Positions 27,901-42,273 of a stretch of DNA of 64,000 nt are shown here, piece by piece. The notes under the pieces were generated by a model. That model was not told where the DNA came from and searched no databases. It saw only the letters and a list, made by a program, of their open reading frames with translations. Where the stretch lies: assembly GCA_029783825.1 (NCBI GenBank), contig JAREIK010005871.1, forward strand, positions 1 to 64,000, in the 5' to 3' direction. The position numbers and the translations under genes were made by a program. Within the stretch, counting starts at the first letter, position 1; every line of letters begins with the position of its first letter. The stretch is from Sapria himalayana (Eukaryota; Streptophyta; Magnoliopsida; Malpighiales; Rafflesiaceae).

Positions 27901-30656
27901 AGATAGATAGACATATAGATAGATATACAGATAGACAAATATATAGATAGATTGATTGAAAGACAGATTGATAAACATATAAGGAGATAGAAAGATAAAT
28001 ATATACATAGATAGATAGATAGACAGATAGATAGATAAGGAGACAGATGCACAAAGAAAAAATATATAAATAGAAAAACATATACAAAGATTTATAGATA
28101 GATATATAGATAGACTTATAAATAGACAAAATGATAGATAAATAGACTGATAGATATATAGATAAATAGATAGATAAATATATAGACCAATAGTTAGAGA
28201 GATAGACTAACAGAGAAGAATACATATAGATAGATAGATATACATAGAGATATGTCGATTTATAGAGATATAGATAGAAAGATAGAAAGATAGATAGATA
28301 GACAAATAGATAGAAAAATAGATAAATGAAAAGATATTTAGAAAATATACAACCAGATTGATTCATAGATAGATACACAAATAGATAGATAGATTTATTG
28401 ATTGATTGACATACATATAGACTCACATTTTGAGAGATAGATAGATAGATTGATTCCAGATAGATAGACAGATAGATAGACAGATAGATAGAGTGATAGA
28501 TAAAACAAAGATAGACAGATATATAGAGAAATAGATATAAATAGAGATAGATTAATAGATAGATAGTTATATAGATGGATAGAAAGAATGATAGACAAAT
28601 AGATAGACACACATATAGATAGATAAATAGGTAGACAGATTGAGAGAGATAGATAGACATAGATAAACATATACATCAATAGATAGAAAAATAGATATAT
28701 ATATATATATACATATACACATAAAAAAAGAAAGAAAGATAGATAGATAAACAGATAGATAGACAGACAGACAGATAGACAGACAGATAGATAGGCAGAT
28801 AGATATATAATAATAGATAGATAGATACACAGATAGACTAATAGATAGAGAGATAGATATATAGACATGCAAATAGATAGATAGATAGATAGATAAATAG
28901 ATAGACATATAGACACACACACATATATATATATATAGATAACTAGAAAGATAGATAGATAGATAGATAGGAGAGATAGATATTTAGATATACATACATA
29001 AAGATATATAGACAGATACACAAACAAGTAATAGACTAATAGACATACAAATAGATAGATAAATAGTTAGATATATAGACAGATAGATAGTCAAAGAGAT
29101 ATACAAAGAGATAGATATTTAGATTGATAGACATATAGATAGATTTATATACATATATAGATAGACATATAGTGAGACAAATAGAAAGAAAGATGGATAG
29201 ACAAACAAATAGATAGATGGACATATAGGTAGGTAGTTAAATAGATAGACTATTAGAAATAGAGATAGATAGATAGGAATATATATAGTGAGATATATAG
29301 ACAAATAGGTAAATTAATAGATAGATTCATAGATACACCAACACATAGATGGATAGATAGACAAATAGATATATAGACATATTTATTGATAGATAGATAG
29401 ATAAATAGATAAACACATAGACATATAGATAGAAAGATAGATAGTCACATAGATAGATAGAAAAATAGATAGATAGATAGATAAATAAATAGATAGATAG
29501 ATAGATAGACAAATAGATATATATACTGATGGACACTTAGATAGACATATAGATATGCACATAGATATATGGGCAGATAGAAAAATAGATAGATATATAA
29601 ATAGAATGACAGATATACAGATAAATAGGCAAATAGATAGATTGATGGATAGATAGATAGATACATAGACAGAAAGATAGATAGATGGATAGAAAGATAG
29701 ATAGACAGGCAAATAGACATACAGTTAGACATTTAGATAGATAGACATTTTGATAAATAGATAGACAAATACACACATAGATAAGCAAGCAGATAAATAT
29801 ATTGGTAGATAGACAAATAGATAGATTGATAGATAGAGAGATAGATAGATAGATAGATAGATGGATGGATGGATGGATAGAAAGACCAACAGATTGATGG
29901 ACAGATAGACACATAGATTGATTGACAGATATATGGATAGATAGATACATAGTTAGACATATAAATAGATAGAAAGATTTCATATAGATAGTAAAACAAA
30001 TTGAAAGATAAATAGACCTATAAATAGATAAATAGGTAGACAAACTAAATAGATAGACTCACATATAGACATATAGATATACAAACATATAGATAAATAG
30101 AGAGTCAAATAGATAGATATACATATTGAAAGATAGATATATAGGTAGATAGATAAACATATAGATAGACAAATAGATATACATATAGAAAGACATATAA
30201 ACAGGTAGACATATAGATAAATAGACAAATAGTTAGATAGATAGATAAATAGTTAGATAGATAGACAGATAGACAGACAGATAGACAGATAGATATACAA
30301 ATAGATAGATAGACATTTAGATAGATAGAAAGATATACATATTTATAGATAGATAGATTGTCGGATAGATAGATAGTCATATAGACACACATATTGAAAG
30401 ATAGATTTATAGATAGGTAGGTAGATACAGAGAAAGATATATAGATTGACATACTTAAAGATAGACAGACAGATAGACAAATATATAAATACACCGATAG
30501 AAAGACAGATAGATAGAGAGACAAATAGATAGATTGGTAGATATATAAAGATATATATAGACTAATAGATATATAGACACATAGATAGACCAACAAAAAG
30601 ATGGAAAGATAGATAGAGATATACAAATAAACATGCATATAGATTGATAGAGAGAG

Positions 30657-30710
<54 letters not shown>

Positions 30711-30963
30711 TAACATATTGACATAAAGATAGAAAGACATATAATCAGATAGATAGACAGTCAGTTAGATAGTCAGATAGACAGATTAATTGATATATAT
30801 ATATATATATATGTAGATAGACAAATAGATAGATTGATAGATAGAGAAATAGAAAGATAGATAGATTGATAGATAGATATACAGATCGATAGATAGAGAT
30901 ATAGAAAGATAGGTAGAGATATAGAAAGATAGATGATAGACAAATCTATAGATAGATACATAG

Positions 30964-30996
<33 letters not shown>

Positions 30997-33460
30997 AAGA
31001 GATTGATAGATTGATAGATATATAGTACATAGATTGACCAATATATAGATGGACAGATAGACAGAAAGATTAATTAATAGATAAATATACAAATTGATAG
31101 ATTGATAAATAGAAAGATAGACATATAGATAAACACATAGATAGATAGAAAAACATATAGTATATAGATATGCATATAGATAGATAGACACATAGGTAGG
31201 CACATATACAGACAGACAGACAGAGAGATAGATAGATTGGCAAATAGGCATATAGATAGAAAGATATATAGACAGACAAATTGTCAGTCAGTTAGATAGA
31301 TAGATAGATAGGCAAATACTTATATAGATAGATGCATGGATAGATAGGAAGATAGACACTCATATATATAGATAGATAGAATGATAGATATAAAGATAGA
31401 TAGATAGACAAATAAATAGTCAATTAAAAACATAGATAGATAGACAAATAAAAGATAGATAAAAAGATAGATAGGCAGACAAATATACATATAGATAGAA
31501 ACACATATAGAAATACAACTAGATAGACATATATATAGTCCGATATATAGACGGATAGATAGATAGATAGAATGATGTATAGATAGACAAATAGAAAATG
31601 GATAGATAGATGGTTAGATTGTTCATTAGATATACAAACATATTGATGGAAAGATAGATAGATAGACCGATAGATAGATAGAAAAATTATTGCATAGATA
31701 GACAGATATATAGATAAATAGATAGATAGAAGAATAAATTGACGGATAAATAGTTAGATAGATTCTCAATAGATAGATGGAGAGAAAGACAAATAGATGG
31801 ATAGATAGATAGAAAGATATATGTATAGATAGATGGATAGATAATTAGATATAAAGATTGATAGATTGATGGTTAGATAGATGAATTGATAGATAGTTAG
31901 ATTAATGGATAGTTAGAATAGATAGATGGATAAATTAATGGTTATATAGACAGATAGATTGATTAATTGATTGATAGAAAAATATATACATAGACATATA
32001 GATAGATTGGTAGATAGAAAGTTAGATAGATAAATAGATAAATATATAAATAGATAGATAGATAGGTAGATAGATATATATATTGATAGATAGATAGATA
32101 GATAGATTTATATATAGATAGTGAGATAGATAGATAGATAAATTGATAGAGAGATAGATAGAAAAATATACAGATAGATAGACATATAGATAGATAGATA
32201 GATAGACAGTCAAATTGATAGATAGATTGATAGACCTATAGATAGACAGATAGACAAATAATTAGTATGTAGATATTTAGATAGATAGATAGATAGACAA
32301 ATAAATAGACATATAGATAGATAGATTGATTGATTGATAGTTTGATAGATAGATTGATAAACAGATTGATAATGAGATTGATAGAAATATTGATCGATAA
32401 ATTAATAGATAGATAGATAAATATTTATAGACAAATTGATAGACAGATTGTTAGATGGATAGATAAAGATGTATAGAAAAATTGATAGACTGATTAATAG
32501 ATGGATAGATAAAGAGATAGATAGATGGATAGAAGATGGATGGATAAATGGATAGATAGTCAAAAAGATAGACGGATAAATATTTGGATGGATAGATAGA
32601 TATATAGATGGATAAATTGAAAAATAGATAGACAGACAGATAGATGGATATATAGACAAATATATAGATAGACAGATAGATATTCATATAGATATATAAT
32701 ATATATAGATATATATAAATATTATATATATAGACAAAGTTATAAAGATAAATAAACATATAGTTAGATAGATAGTTAGACAAATAGATATACAGATAGT
32801 TAGATAGTTAGATATATATGTAGACAGATAGTTAGATATATATGTAGATAGATAGATAGACATATATATAAATATATATATAAGTAAATATATATATATA
32901 TATATAAGCTATATCTATATGTAGATTGTTTGATAGAAAGAAAGATAGATTGATTGACATATTGATAGATAGATCGATAGATAGATTGTTAGACAGATAT
33001 ATAACTATAAAGATAGAAAAATAGATATATAGATAGATAGATAGACAGATAGATAGTTAGATAGATATATTGACAAATATATACATAGATACATATAAAG
33101 TTTGTCGGACATATAGATAGATAGGTAAATAGATTGATTGATAGAAAAATAGATAAATAGATCAATAGACAGATAGATATACAAATAGACAGACAAATAG
33201 ATAGACAGATACATAGATTGATTGATAGAAAGATAGATATATAGATAAAAATATACATAGATAGATAGATAGACAAATTAATAGGCATACATATAGATAG
33301 AAAAATAGACAGGTAGATTGACAAACAGATAGACTCACTGATTAATTAAAAAATAAATAGATAGAGAGATGGATATATAAACAGATATATAGATAAATAG
33401 ATAGATAGATAGATAGATAAATAGATACATAGATAAATAGACAGACAGATAGATAGACAA
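17821..33460. repeat. TAGA tetranucleotide array (array 3, 15.6 kb)
   Basis: The longest uninterrupted simple-repeat block of the window: degenerate TAGA/TAGACA/TTGATAGA words on the plus strand, with (TA)n tracts near 21256-21296, 21494-21529, 21920-21942, 30661-30708 and 30965-30990. No unrelated insert is visible over 15 kb. GGAT-enriched sub-blocks occur near 17900-18070, 20260-20600 and 31560-31960, so different variant words dominate in patches, as expected from local homogenisation. The array stops 42 bp before the CACTA terminus at 33503. All long minus-strand frames here are Ser-Ile-Tyr-Leu artefacts. Confidence 0.95.
20888..21047. repeat. 80-bp exact tandem duplication inside array 3
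   Basis: The irregular landmark TATACACATAATTAAATAAA occurs at 20888 and again at 20968, and the 80 bp that follow appear identical in both, including the GACATAAAGATCGATAG landmark. Because the surrounding units are strongly diverged, identity over 80 bp marks a very recent duplication. Confidence 0.9.
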
Positions 33461-33502
33461 TATAGTTATGTAAATTTCTTTAGATATTATATGAAATTTC
33501 AT

Positions 33503-33959
33503 CACTAAAATAGAATAGCGATGGGTTTTCAATAGATTTTCGTGGAAAATTTTTCCAAGCTAATTTTAGAACAATAGATATTCTCTAGCAAATTTTAGAA
33601 CAATATAAATTCTTTAGCTAATTATATTTTTTCCATAAGTTAATTTTGATCATAATTAAGAGTAGTATTTAATATCTTTTGATTGAATATATGCAGAAAT
33701 TTCCTAGCTAAATTAGCGAGGGAAAAATCACTAGTAATTTCCATTCTAAAACTATTTTTACAATTTTGTTTTTTTACAAAGAATTTGATTACATTTTTAA
33801 ATATTCTAATATTAAATTGAATAAAATCATATACTATAAACTATTTTCAATAATTATCAAAAAGTAGGAGGAATTAAAAATTATTTTGATATAATAGTTA
33901 CATAGTTAAAACAAAAACATAACATAGGTATATAATCATTTAAAAATAAATCATCATCC
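33503..33959 (-). mobile_element. CACTA 3' terminal and subterminal region (left arm)
   Basis: The terminus CACTAAAATAG is followed by several copies of GCTAATTTTAG/GCAAATTTTAG/GCTAAATTAGCGA spaced over 250 bp, then AT-rich non-coding sequence. It pairs as an inverted repeat with 52831-53308. For example, the sequence around ACATAGTTAAAACAAAAACA at 33900 has a close reverse-complement match near 52880. No gene. Confidence 0.7.
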
Positions 33960-35824
33960 TCATCATTACCGGGTGCATTTGTGCTAACCTCTCTCATGTG
34001 ATTTCTATGTTGGAACTTCATATGTTATCTGTCACATCAAGGCTACTAACTATGCCTCCATATAGAACATCTACTATTACATTATAATCTTAATTTCTTT
34101 AATATCATCATTCCCTTCTTTCATTTCCAGTATTTCTTGCTTCAAAAGAGTAATCTACTGATCCTTCTCTTTTCTTTCTATCTCCATAAATACAAAGTGT
34201 TCATTTGTTTCAATTCCTTGTTGTTCTATCAGCTCATCCATTATTACTATGACAGAAGAACTAGAAGCTTGACTGCCTTAACAAAAGGCCACTCCCTTCG
34301 AGTCGATGACGCACACTCCCTGCTTCTTTTGCTCTCCTATGGTCTCCAAATTGATAGGTTCACAGTTAATTGTTTTAAGATCCATAGAATCTTGAACTGG
34401 CTGAGAAGCAGCTATCACACATTCCTCCTCAAGGTCTTGTGATAAAAGAGAATAAAATATTGTGCTAGATATAAATGAAATAAATCAAATATTTTTCATT
34501 CCACACAACTTTCAAAATTTATAGCAGTATTCTAAAAGTTTATTAATATACAAGATTCTTATAGCAATCAATGAGACTTGATGTCAACAAATTGCCCATC
34601 TACTTTTTTCACATGCATCTTCTTGAAAATCTCATAAAAATTGAGATCTCGACCTAATTCTACCGCCTAAAGTATGTATTTATTAAGTCAAAAAATAACA
34701 TATATTAGAAAATGTTAGCTAAAATTGTAAAAACATGTATAGATTTGAATTATTTGGATTATTAGGCCAACTGCTAAATATATACATGTTTTAAAGTTAG
34801 AAATCATACCAAATTTTGAGCATGGTCAATGCTCAACTTTGACTCTCTCGTGCGGCGAGACATTCCTATACATGGTCAAGCTACCTCAGTCCATCAGTTT
34901 TTGTTGCCTATCTTTATTTTTTTCTTCACTCCTGACTCCTTCCAACACTTTAAGCCACTCAGGCCACTCATCCTCTAGTATAAAATCAGGCCTATCTGTT
35001 AGAATCTTCAATTAATGGACAAAATCTGAGTACCATTCAGTAGCTTTGCTCTCCCACAATGATTTTATTTGTCCATCAAAATGGGGTGTCCATGTACACT
35101 GATTCTATATATAAAAACTTTACAAAACAATCGTATTAATACCAATGACATCTTTTATGCTTCAATAATAACCAACTTAATAGTTAACTAATTAGAAAAT
35201 TAATTTTCTATGCTTTTTTTTCTTTATTTTTACTTAAAAGTCATAAAAGTTAGTCTCTTTTAGTCTATTCAGAAACTTTCTTCCATGAGAATACTTTGAA
35301 ATTAACTATTTTCTTGAAATACTTTGTAATTATGGTCGAACACTTGTGAGATGGAATGAAACTATAAAAATAAACAAATAATATTGAAAACAAGCAATTC
35401 ATAACAGTATATAAAAACAAAACCACTAACAGGGACATCGTAATTTTTTATTAAAGTAATATTTATATATTTTTTATACCTCGAGCCATAATCTCTTTTA
35501 CTAACTTAGTATTGTATGCAAAGAAAGCCATAACATTTGATGATATTGATGGTAATGTAAATGGGGGAACAACTGATGGTGTAAAATGTGGTGTAGATGA
35601 TGGTGATAAATTAAAAGTGTGTGCAAGAGGGACAATAGATGGTGGCCTTATATTTGATAAAGGTGATGGTAAAGGTGTCTTTGATGGTGATGGTGATGTT
35701 GAAGTCTAGATAGGGTGGGTATGAGATGGTACTAAATGTACAACGAGACATAAATATTAGATGAATTTCTTCCAAGTCTACAATTATGTACACCTCCACC
35801 ACGTTCATGTCCTTTATGTGCCAT
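33960..35824 (-). pseudogene. CACTA TNPA-like remnant, copy 2
   Basis: Minus-strand gene with ATG at 35824 giving MAHKGHERGGGVHNC. It has a Ser/Thr/Pro-type linker, then an exon at 35180-35370 containing HKCSTIITKYFKK. A block near 35030-35095 reads WTPHFDGQIKSLWESKA, and the next reads RPDFILEDEWPEWLK (34940-35000), both typical of the Ptta/En-Spm TNPA family. It also retains a Leu/Glu/Lys-rich coiled-coil tail (about 34100-34200) shorter than in copy 1. Premature stops make it inactive. It follows the TNP2-like remnant at 35993 on the same strand with only about 170 bp between them. The 3' limit is where similarity to copy 1 ends. Confidence 0.75.
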
Positions 35825-35992
35825 CTACTATACAAAAAGTAAAAACATATACCAAATAATAGAGATATAATGAAAACATAAATTGATATTGTATGATGAA
35901 AACCCATGCTTTTTAGAATAACACCCACCAATGGATAGCAATAAATATAGAAAGCCATTGAAACTATAATATTCTAATACATTTATTACAGT

Positions 35993-38900
35993 TTAATTAT
36001 AGGTATCACTATCATCCTTTAATGAACCTTCAGACATTTCATCTGATTCTAATGGTAGTTGTAGTTCCAACTCATGTTCTGATAGAGAAAGATCATCTTC
36101 AATTTCTATTAGGTCATCATTTGAGTCACATAAGTTTTCTGCATCTTCATCTACATGCATAGACTCAATATTATTTATGCCATCTTCTTGAAATGTCGGT
36201 GCAATAGTTAAGTTTGTACTTCTTTATTTAGATGTTAGAATTTCAAAATTTGATCAAGCTTTGATTTTGCAAATGGCCTATCAGTAACTTTTATCAAGAG
36301 ATAAACTCGAATATGTACAATAATATACTCGAGTGGCTTGAACTGCCATAATAAAGGGCACATATTAATTAAATTAGTATTTATGATTAACATATACTAG
36401 CTTATAATTCGAATGAATCTTTGTACCCACATTTCACATAGGATCAAACCACTCATATTTTAATAATACAATCCTACTCTTTTTATGTCCAAGATACTTC
36501 AACTCTATAACTTCTTCTATTTAACTATAAAAATAAATTTCATCTGCACTAAAACTTGAGTCAGTAATGCATAAACCACTATTCATAGTTACTTTAGAAG
36601 AAACATGCCCTATTGTGTGAGATTTATATCAATTGACAAAATACCCAGGATAGGTTGTCATATATATAAATGGACATTTACTTAGATTCTATAATAATAT
36701 ATTGGAATATAAATTTGAGAGATCATTTGTATGTTACATAAATTAAACAAATGATGTTAAAAAAATATAAGATACTAATAAATAAAATTATTCAAAAAAT
36801 TAAGGCTCAATAATTCTCACATAGTTTTTAAACCAATTAATAAATTCTATTTCTAGCATAGAATCGACCTCATGGCTGGGAATGGTTGGTTGTCCTTATT
36901 TTAACTACTCAACATAAACAGTACACAAATATAAATAGAGAGAAAATAATGAATATCAATTTTAAATTATTCTTACTCGGAACAAAATTATTCTATGATT
37001 AAACCTGCATCCATTTTGGGTATACATACTCAATATATGGTTCGACCTCTTTACAATTATGTAAAACATAGCTCTAGGTTGCTTTGTGCTTTCAACTATC
37101 ATACATCTTTTTTTTGATCTTCCAAATGCTCTTCCATTGTATTTGAAGATCGATAGCCTATCCTCAAATTTATCTTCTACCAGCACATGACCTTCATCAT
37201 TCAAAGAAACATTTCTATTCTTTGTATTGACATGGTCCTCAAAATAAAAAAAACAAAAAGATGATCCTTCTTATACTAAATATGCATTGCAAATTGAACC
37301 TTCATCTTTTACATTGTTTCTTACATTCAATTTCAACTTACAAAGATACCTAAAAACATTATGTTAGGTTTCAATTAAACCAAATTACAATATTAATTTA
37401 TGGATGAAATAATAAAACACAGCTACTTATATTTATTTACCTCTCAAAAGAATACATCCACCTATATTGCACTAGCCTAGCTATCCTTGCTTCATAAGTC
37501 AAAAGGACTGGCAAATGCATCAATGAGTCAAAAAAACTCGATGGAAATATCCATTCATGCTTGCAAAGAATGAGAGGTATGTTATTCTCCAGTCTCACCA
37601 AATTATCTATTTTGATTATGGCTACAGTTAGCTGTTTTAAGAATAAATTAAGTTCTGTAAGTACTTTCCAAACACTTAAGAAAAGTATTTCATAAAAAGT
37701 AATTGGTATTAATCTCGGCATAAATACATGACAGTCTTGACTTTTCTTTCCAAATAACTTAAATTCTTCATATCCACACATCTACCCATGTTTGACATAT
37801 ATCCATCATGGAATTTCAAATTTTTAACCCATTCATAAAATATCTATCTTACCTTCTTATCAAGAATGTAACAAGTTTTAGGGTATTTTCTTCTAGTCTC
37901 ATTCCATTTCAATTTAGAATGCCTATAGTAATCATTCAACTCTTATCTTGATTTTAAAGTGTCCTTTGTTTTTTCATCTACTTTTTGGATAGTGTTGAAA
38001 ACATTGTCAAATATTTTCAATATGCATTGCATCCAAATTTTGATGAATTAAATTGGATCTCCAATAGGGCAAGCCCCAAAAAAATAATACTTTTCCTCTT
38101 GCCAAATGTTTTGCATATTGGTCCATTAGTTCCAGTAACATCCATTTTAGTTACCTTCTTTAAACCCAAACTTTAAATCACTATCAAGATATCATCTCTT
38201 GAACAAATATCTAGTGGAACTATCGTCACTGTTTTATTTTTTCGAAAAGTAATTTTATTTTTATGGGATGGATGATTTGTAGGTAGAAACATATGATGGT
38301 TATCAAACCATGACTATTTACCACTGAATCTGAGAGTAAAAGCAACAAATCTCTCCATGCAATTCGGGCATGCTAACCATATTGTTGTACTCCAACCAGA
38401 TAATATTGAATATGTAGGAAAATCACTTATCATCCATATAAGGGCTACCCGTATAATTAAATTTTACTTCTTTGAGATGTCATATGTATTCATTCCAACA
38501 TCCCATAAATGATTTAACTCTGCTATAAGAGGCTATAAAAAAACACCCAATATGTCTTTCAGATATTTTGGCCTTGGAACCAATATTGATAGAAACATAT
38601 ATTGATCCTTCATACACAACCATGGAGGCAAATTGTAAGGTGTCACTATCACTGGCCATGTGAAATATTATTGTCCGGACTGGCTAAATGGCTGAAAACC
38701 ATCATTATAAAGATCCAAACTCACATTTCGACTTTCAATACTAAAACTTTAATGTATATGATTAAAATGCTTCTAAGCAAGTGAATCTAATGGATGAAGC
38801 ATGTTCCCTTGTATAACCTCATGCTCAAAAGGCCATCTCATATCAGTGTTGTAGCATTTGATGCAAATAGCCTCTATAATCCTGGAATTAAAGAGACGTA

Positions 38901-39699
38901 ATACATCCTCTTAAATACAACTTTCATCTTCTATCAGATTTCTGCAACACAAGGTGCATTCTTAAACCGAGGATAATTACAAAAATTACAGCTAATTAAA
39001 TCACTATCATCACCCCAATATAACATATATTCATTGAAACAACACTCAATTTTTTCACTGGTAGACCCATACCTCATAGAAACTTCTTAGTGCTGTAAAA
39101 GTTATTAGTGACCAAATTATTATTAGGAACAATCTCTTTCATCAGTTTTGTTACCTAATCAAATAATTTCACATACATATAATTTTCTAACTTCATTCTC
39201 ATAAGTCGAGCCATAAGAAACAATTGTGAATGTGATTCACAACCTGGCCACAACTCATTATCTACAGCTTTAAGCATTTCATTAGATTTCTGAGCTTCAA
39301 TATTAGGTGGTTCATCCATGTAATCCATATTGAAGTCAACTCCTACAGCTTCCATGACCATTCTATGGTATATGTTTAATGTTTCTTTACTACATACATA
39401 CGATTTAATACCTTCATTTTGGTCAATATTCATAGTCATTGTACTTTCCTCTTGATAAATCAAAAAAAAATAATTTGGTACAAAGTCATATTTAGCCACA
39501 TGGTATCTAATAGTATTTATATCATGAAAAAATATATTCTCACACTTGTGGTTATTACATGGAACTTAATTTTATTATCATCCATCCATCTCTATTGACC
39601 ACGGGCAAAGTTGATAAAAGTTTCTAGCCCACTCAACAAATCTTTATTCAAAATTCTATTAATAAACCTTTTGTACATCCACAGATTATTTGAACTCTT
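35993..39699 (-). pseudogene. CACTA TNP2-like transposase remnant, copy 2
   Basis: Same domain order as copy 1 on the minus strand. The N-terminal transposase-associated domain (39450-39699) contains WMYKRFINRILNK. The Transposase_21 core lies near 38400-38800. A DUF4218-like region at 37440-37780 contains NLVRLENNIPLILCKHEW and ends YRWMYSFER. A Cys/His-poor region lies at 36960-37200, a DUF4216-like segment near 36560-36720, and an acidic tail ends at 35993. The start codon present in copies 1 and 3 is AAG here (aligned to 39699), so the initiator has been lost in addition to many stops. It is the left arm partner of copy 3. Confidence 0.85.
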
Positions 39700-40403
39700 T
39701 TTGCCATGTTATATTTGCAAAAAATTATGCCTAATCATAATTCTGAATGAAACATACAATGACTTCAAATAATTCTATTAATTAAATAAAAATACTTACA
39801 AATAAATATGTAAAGATAAAATATCATGAATATCTAGGCAATGCATTTTGTAGAATCTACATGAAGAAACATAGCATTTATTAGAATGCTAAAGATGAAA
39901 AGATATCACGCTATTGCTAGATGAAGGGAGTATGTCTTTTCTAGTGCACCAATCAAAGCCACCCAAAAAAGAAAGAATTAGGAGAATATCAGAACCAAGT
40001 GAAAGTATAAGAAAGGGAAGCAAAAAATAAAGGAATTGCAAGTCGAAGGAGTAAGCTTCTCACTTCTCAATGAAGATTAAAGATCAAGAATTCAACTATG
40101 ATTCAACTCAATCTTTGAATATAAAAATAAATAGGGAAAAAAATGGAATGAAGATCCAATTCCAAGAACTTTTGAAAAATGAATTAATGAAAAATTCAGA
40201 CATGAACAATAATAGATTTTGACTAGAAAATATATCATACAAAGTATTAAACTAGAAAATATAGTTGTGAAGCATATTACAATTTCAATTTTTTAGCATT
40301 ACAAAAATGGACTGATTAGAGATACTAACAATTACAAACATTAACATTAACATATTTTGTGGAAAACTATAATCAAAAGATAGTATGCTAAAGAAAACTA
40401 ACT

Positions 40404-40696
40404 AAGATAAAATGAATGAGAATTAAGCAAAACTAGTTGACTATAGAGCTCTCAGTAATTCTATCACATCCAATATTAAGTTTACTAACAAGATATATAT
40501 TAGAAATGGATGAATAAAATCTAGTAAAACAAAAGCTTAATATTAGAGAAAAACATGACTGAAACACCAAGAATAAAGGCCAAAAAATGCATAAATAAAT
40601 AGTTAATTGAAGTAACGGCCTAAGGATGCACCATCTTACAAACTAAAGAAATGCCACAAAAATAGTAGTGCAAAAAAAAATTTTCCTAATATTTGA
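40404..40696. other. Insert of unknown origin in the CACTA left arm (about 0.3 kb)
   Basis: Similarity between the two CACTA arms breaks at about 40403 and resumes at 45477. Removing the hAT element and one copy of its target duplication leaves this segment plus about 20 bp (45457-45476) that has no counterpart in the right arm. It may be a small non-autonomous element or filler DNA, into which the hAT later jumped. I see no convincing terminal repeats and no gene. Confidence 0.5.
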
Positions 40697-42273
40697 TAGG
40701 GGTGGGCAAAAAACCGATCAAACCGATACTCAAACCGAAACCGATCAGTCCGAACCGAAAAATTAGGTTAACCAAACCGATGGTATAGGTTTAGGTTTTT
40801 TTTTAATTTTTTTCGGTTTAGGGTTCGGATTCAAGTTTTATCCAAAAAAAACCGTGGACACTGGTTAACCGAACCGAACCTTAGACATATACTTGTTTTA
40901 ATATTTTACATTCAGTCATAAGTTATAATCCAAACCCAAACAAACCCATTGGTAGCCCTAATACTCTCTCATTTTCTAACATCTTCATCTCCTCTCTCGT
41001 GCAAAGAACGGCTCCTCTTCTCAGCCTCCTGCGTGCCCTCCTCTAAGTAGATAACAACTTTGTTGTTGGACAAGAAATCTGCTTGAGAAAGAAGGACGGC
41101 TTGATGACGGCTGGTAAAGATTGATCAGTTTTTAAGTAGAGAAAGAGATTATGTGGGTTCGTGGGTGGTGCTTGGTGGTGAGTTGATAGTTATTGATGGT
41201 GGTTTTCCAATGTCTGGTTAGATACTGTCATACTATAGAGTAACGATTAGCTGTAATTGGAAGGGCAGCCCGCCACTACATGGATGCAGATTTAGGAATT
41301 AAATGTGTGATCTAGGAATTATGTCACCTTTTTCTTGCAGATTTAGGAGCCCTACGAAACTATCCTGGCTCTCCATTTCTGCCATCTGATTCAGAAATTT
41401 TGCTTGATTCTCCAGAGCACGAGGACATAGGTAATGAGGATTGCAAATATGTTATCTTGTGTATAGCCTTTTCTTTTTAGTTTCCTTTGCTGTTTCTTGC
41501 TCGATGAGTATTCAGAAATTATAGAAAAAAATTCTGTTTTGTAGTAAATATATGTGTATTTTGTCAATAACACTGATGGATCTATCCTTGCAACAGTGGA
41601 GGAATTTATGCTTATGTTATTTAACTTGGCCTTATAATTTACCTTGTATATATTCCTGCCATCCATAACAGTGCTTTCAAATCATTGACATTGGATTGAT
41701 TTTGAACTCTACTTGCATGATTAATCAATAGTAACACCAACATTTTAGAAGTTTAGGTAAAGTGAAGGAACATTAGCACTAGCCATCACATGAGTGGCAT
41801 GGCACAAAGACATTGGTCAAAGCCTAAAAATTGAAACTTTTAATGCTAAGAACTCATGTTCTGAAAAATAAAAATAAAATGCCTGTGGGTAGATTACGTT
41901 ATTCCTTTAGCAAGAAAACAAGAGAGAAGATCAACAGAAACCAGTATTATTTTGTGCTTTGGGGCATTGGCAGAAAAAGGGTCCATAAAATGTGTACCCA
42001 GTTGAGAGTAAAAATTGATTTTGAAAACATGATAGATGTTGGAATAGATGGGGGTGGTTGTATATAAGGTAGTTGATTGGGTTTAGAAATTATAGGGCCA
42101 ATGAGAATTGAAAAGGTGATTGATCATATTTTATTTATTTTTATATAATAATAATTCTGATTGATTGATTATCCTTACAAATTTATAGAAAAAAATTCTG
42201 TTTTGCAGTAAATAGTTTTTTATTGTGCTAATTGACTAATTTTTATTTGTATGGTTTTGTTAATTGTTATCAT

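Noticed and set aside
35512..35709. Asp/Gly-rich plus-strand frame
   Set aside because: It is the reverse strand of the Ser/Pro/Thr linker of the TNPA-like copy 2.
40660..40690. TAGTAGTG as a possible 5' CACTA terminus of copy 2
   Set aside because: Too short, no subterminal repeats, and the arm similarity has already broken 250 bp earlier.
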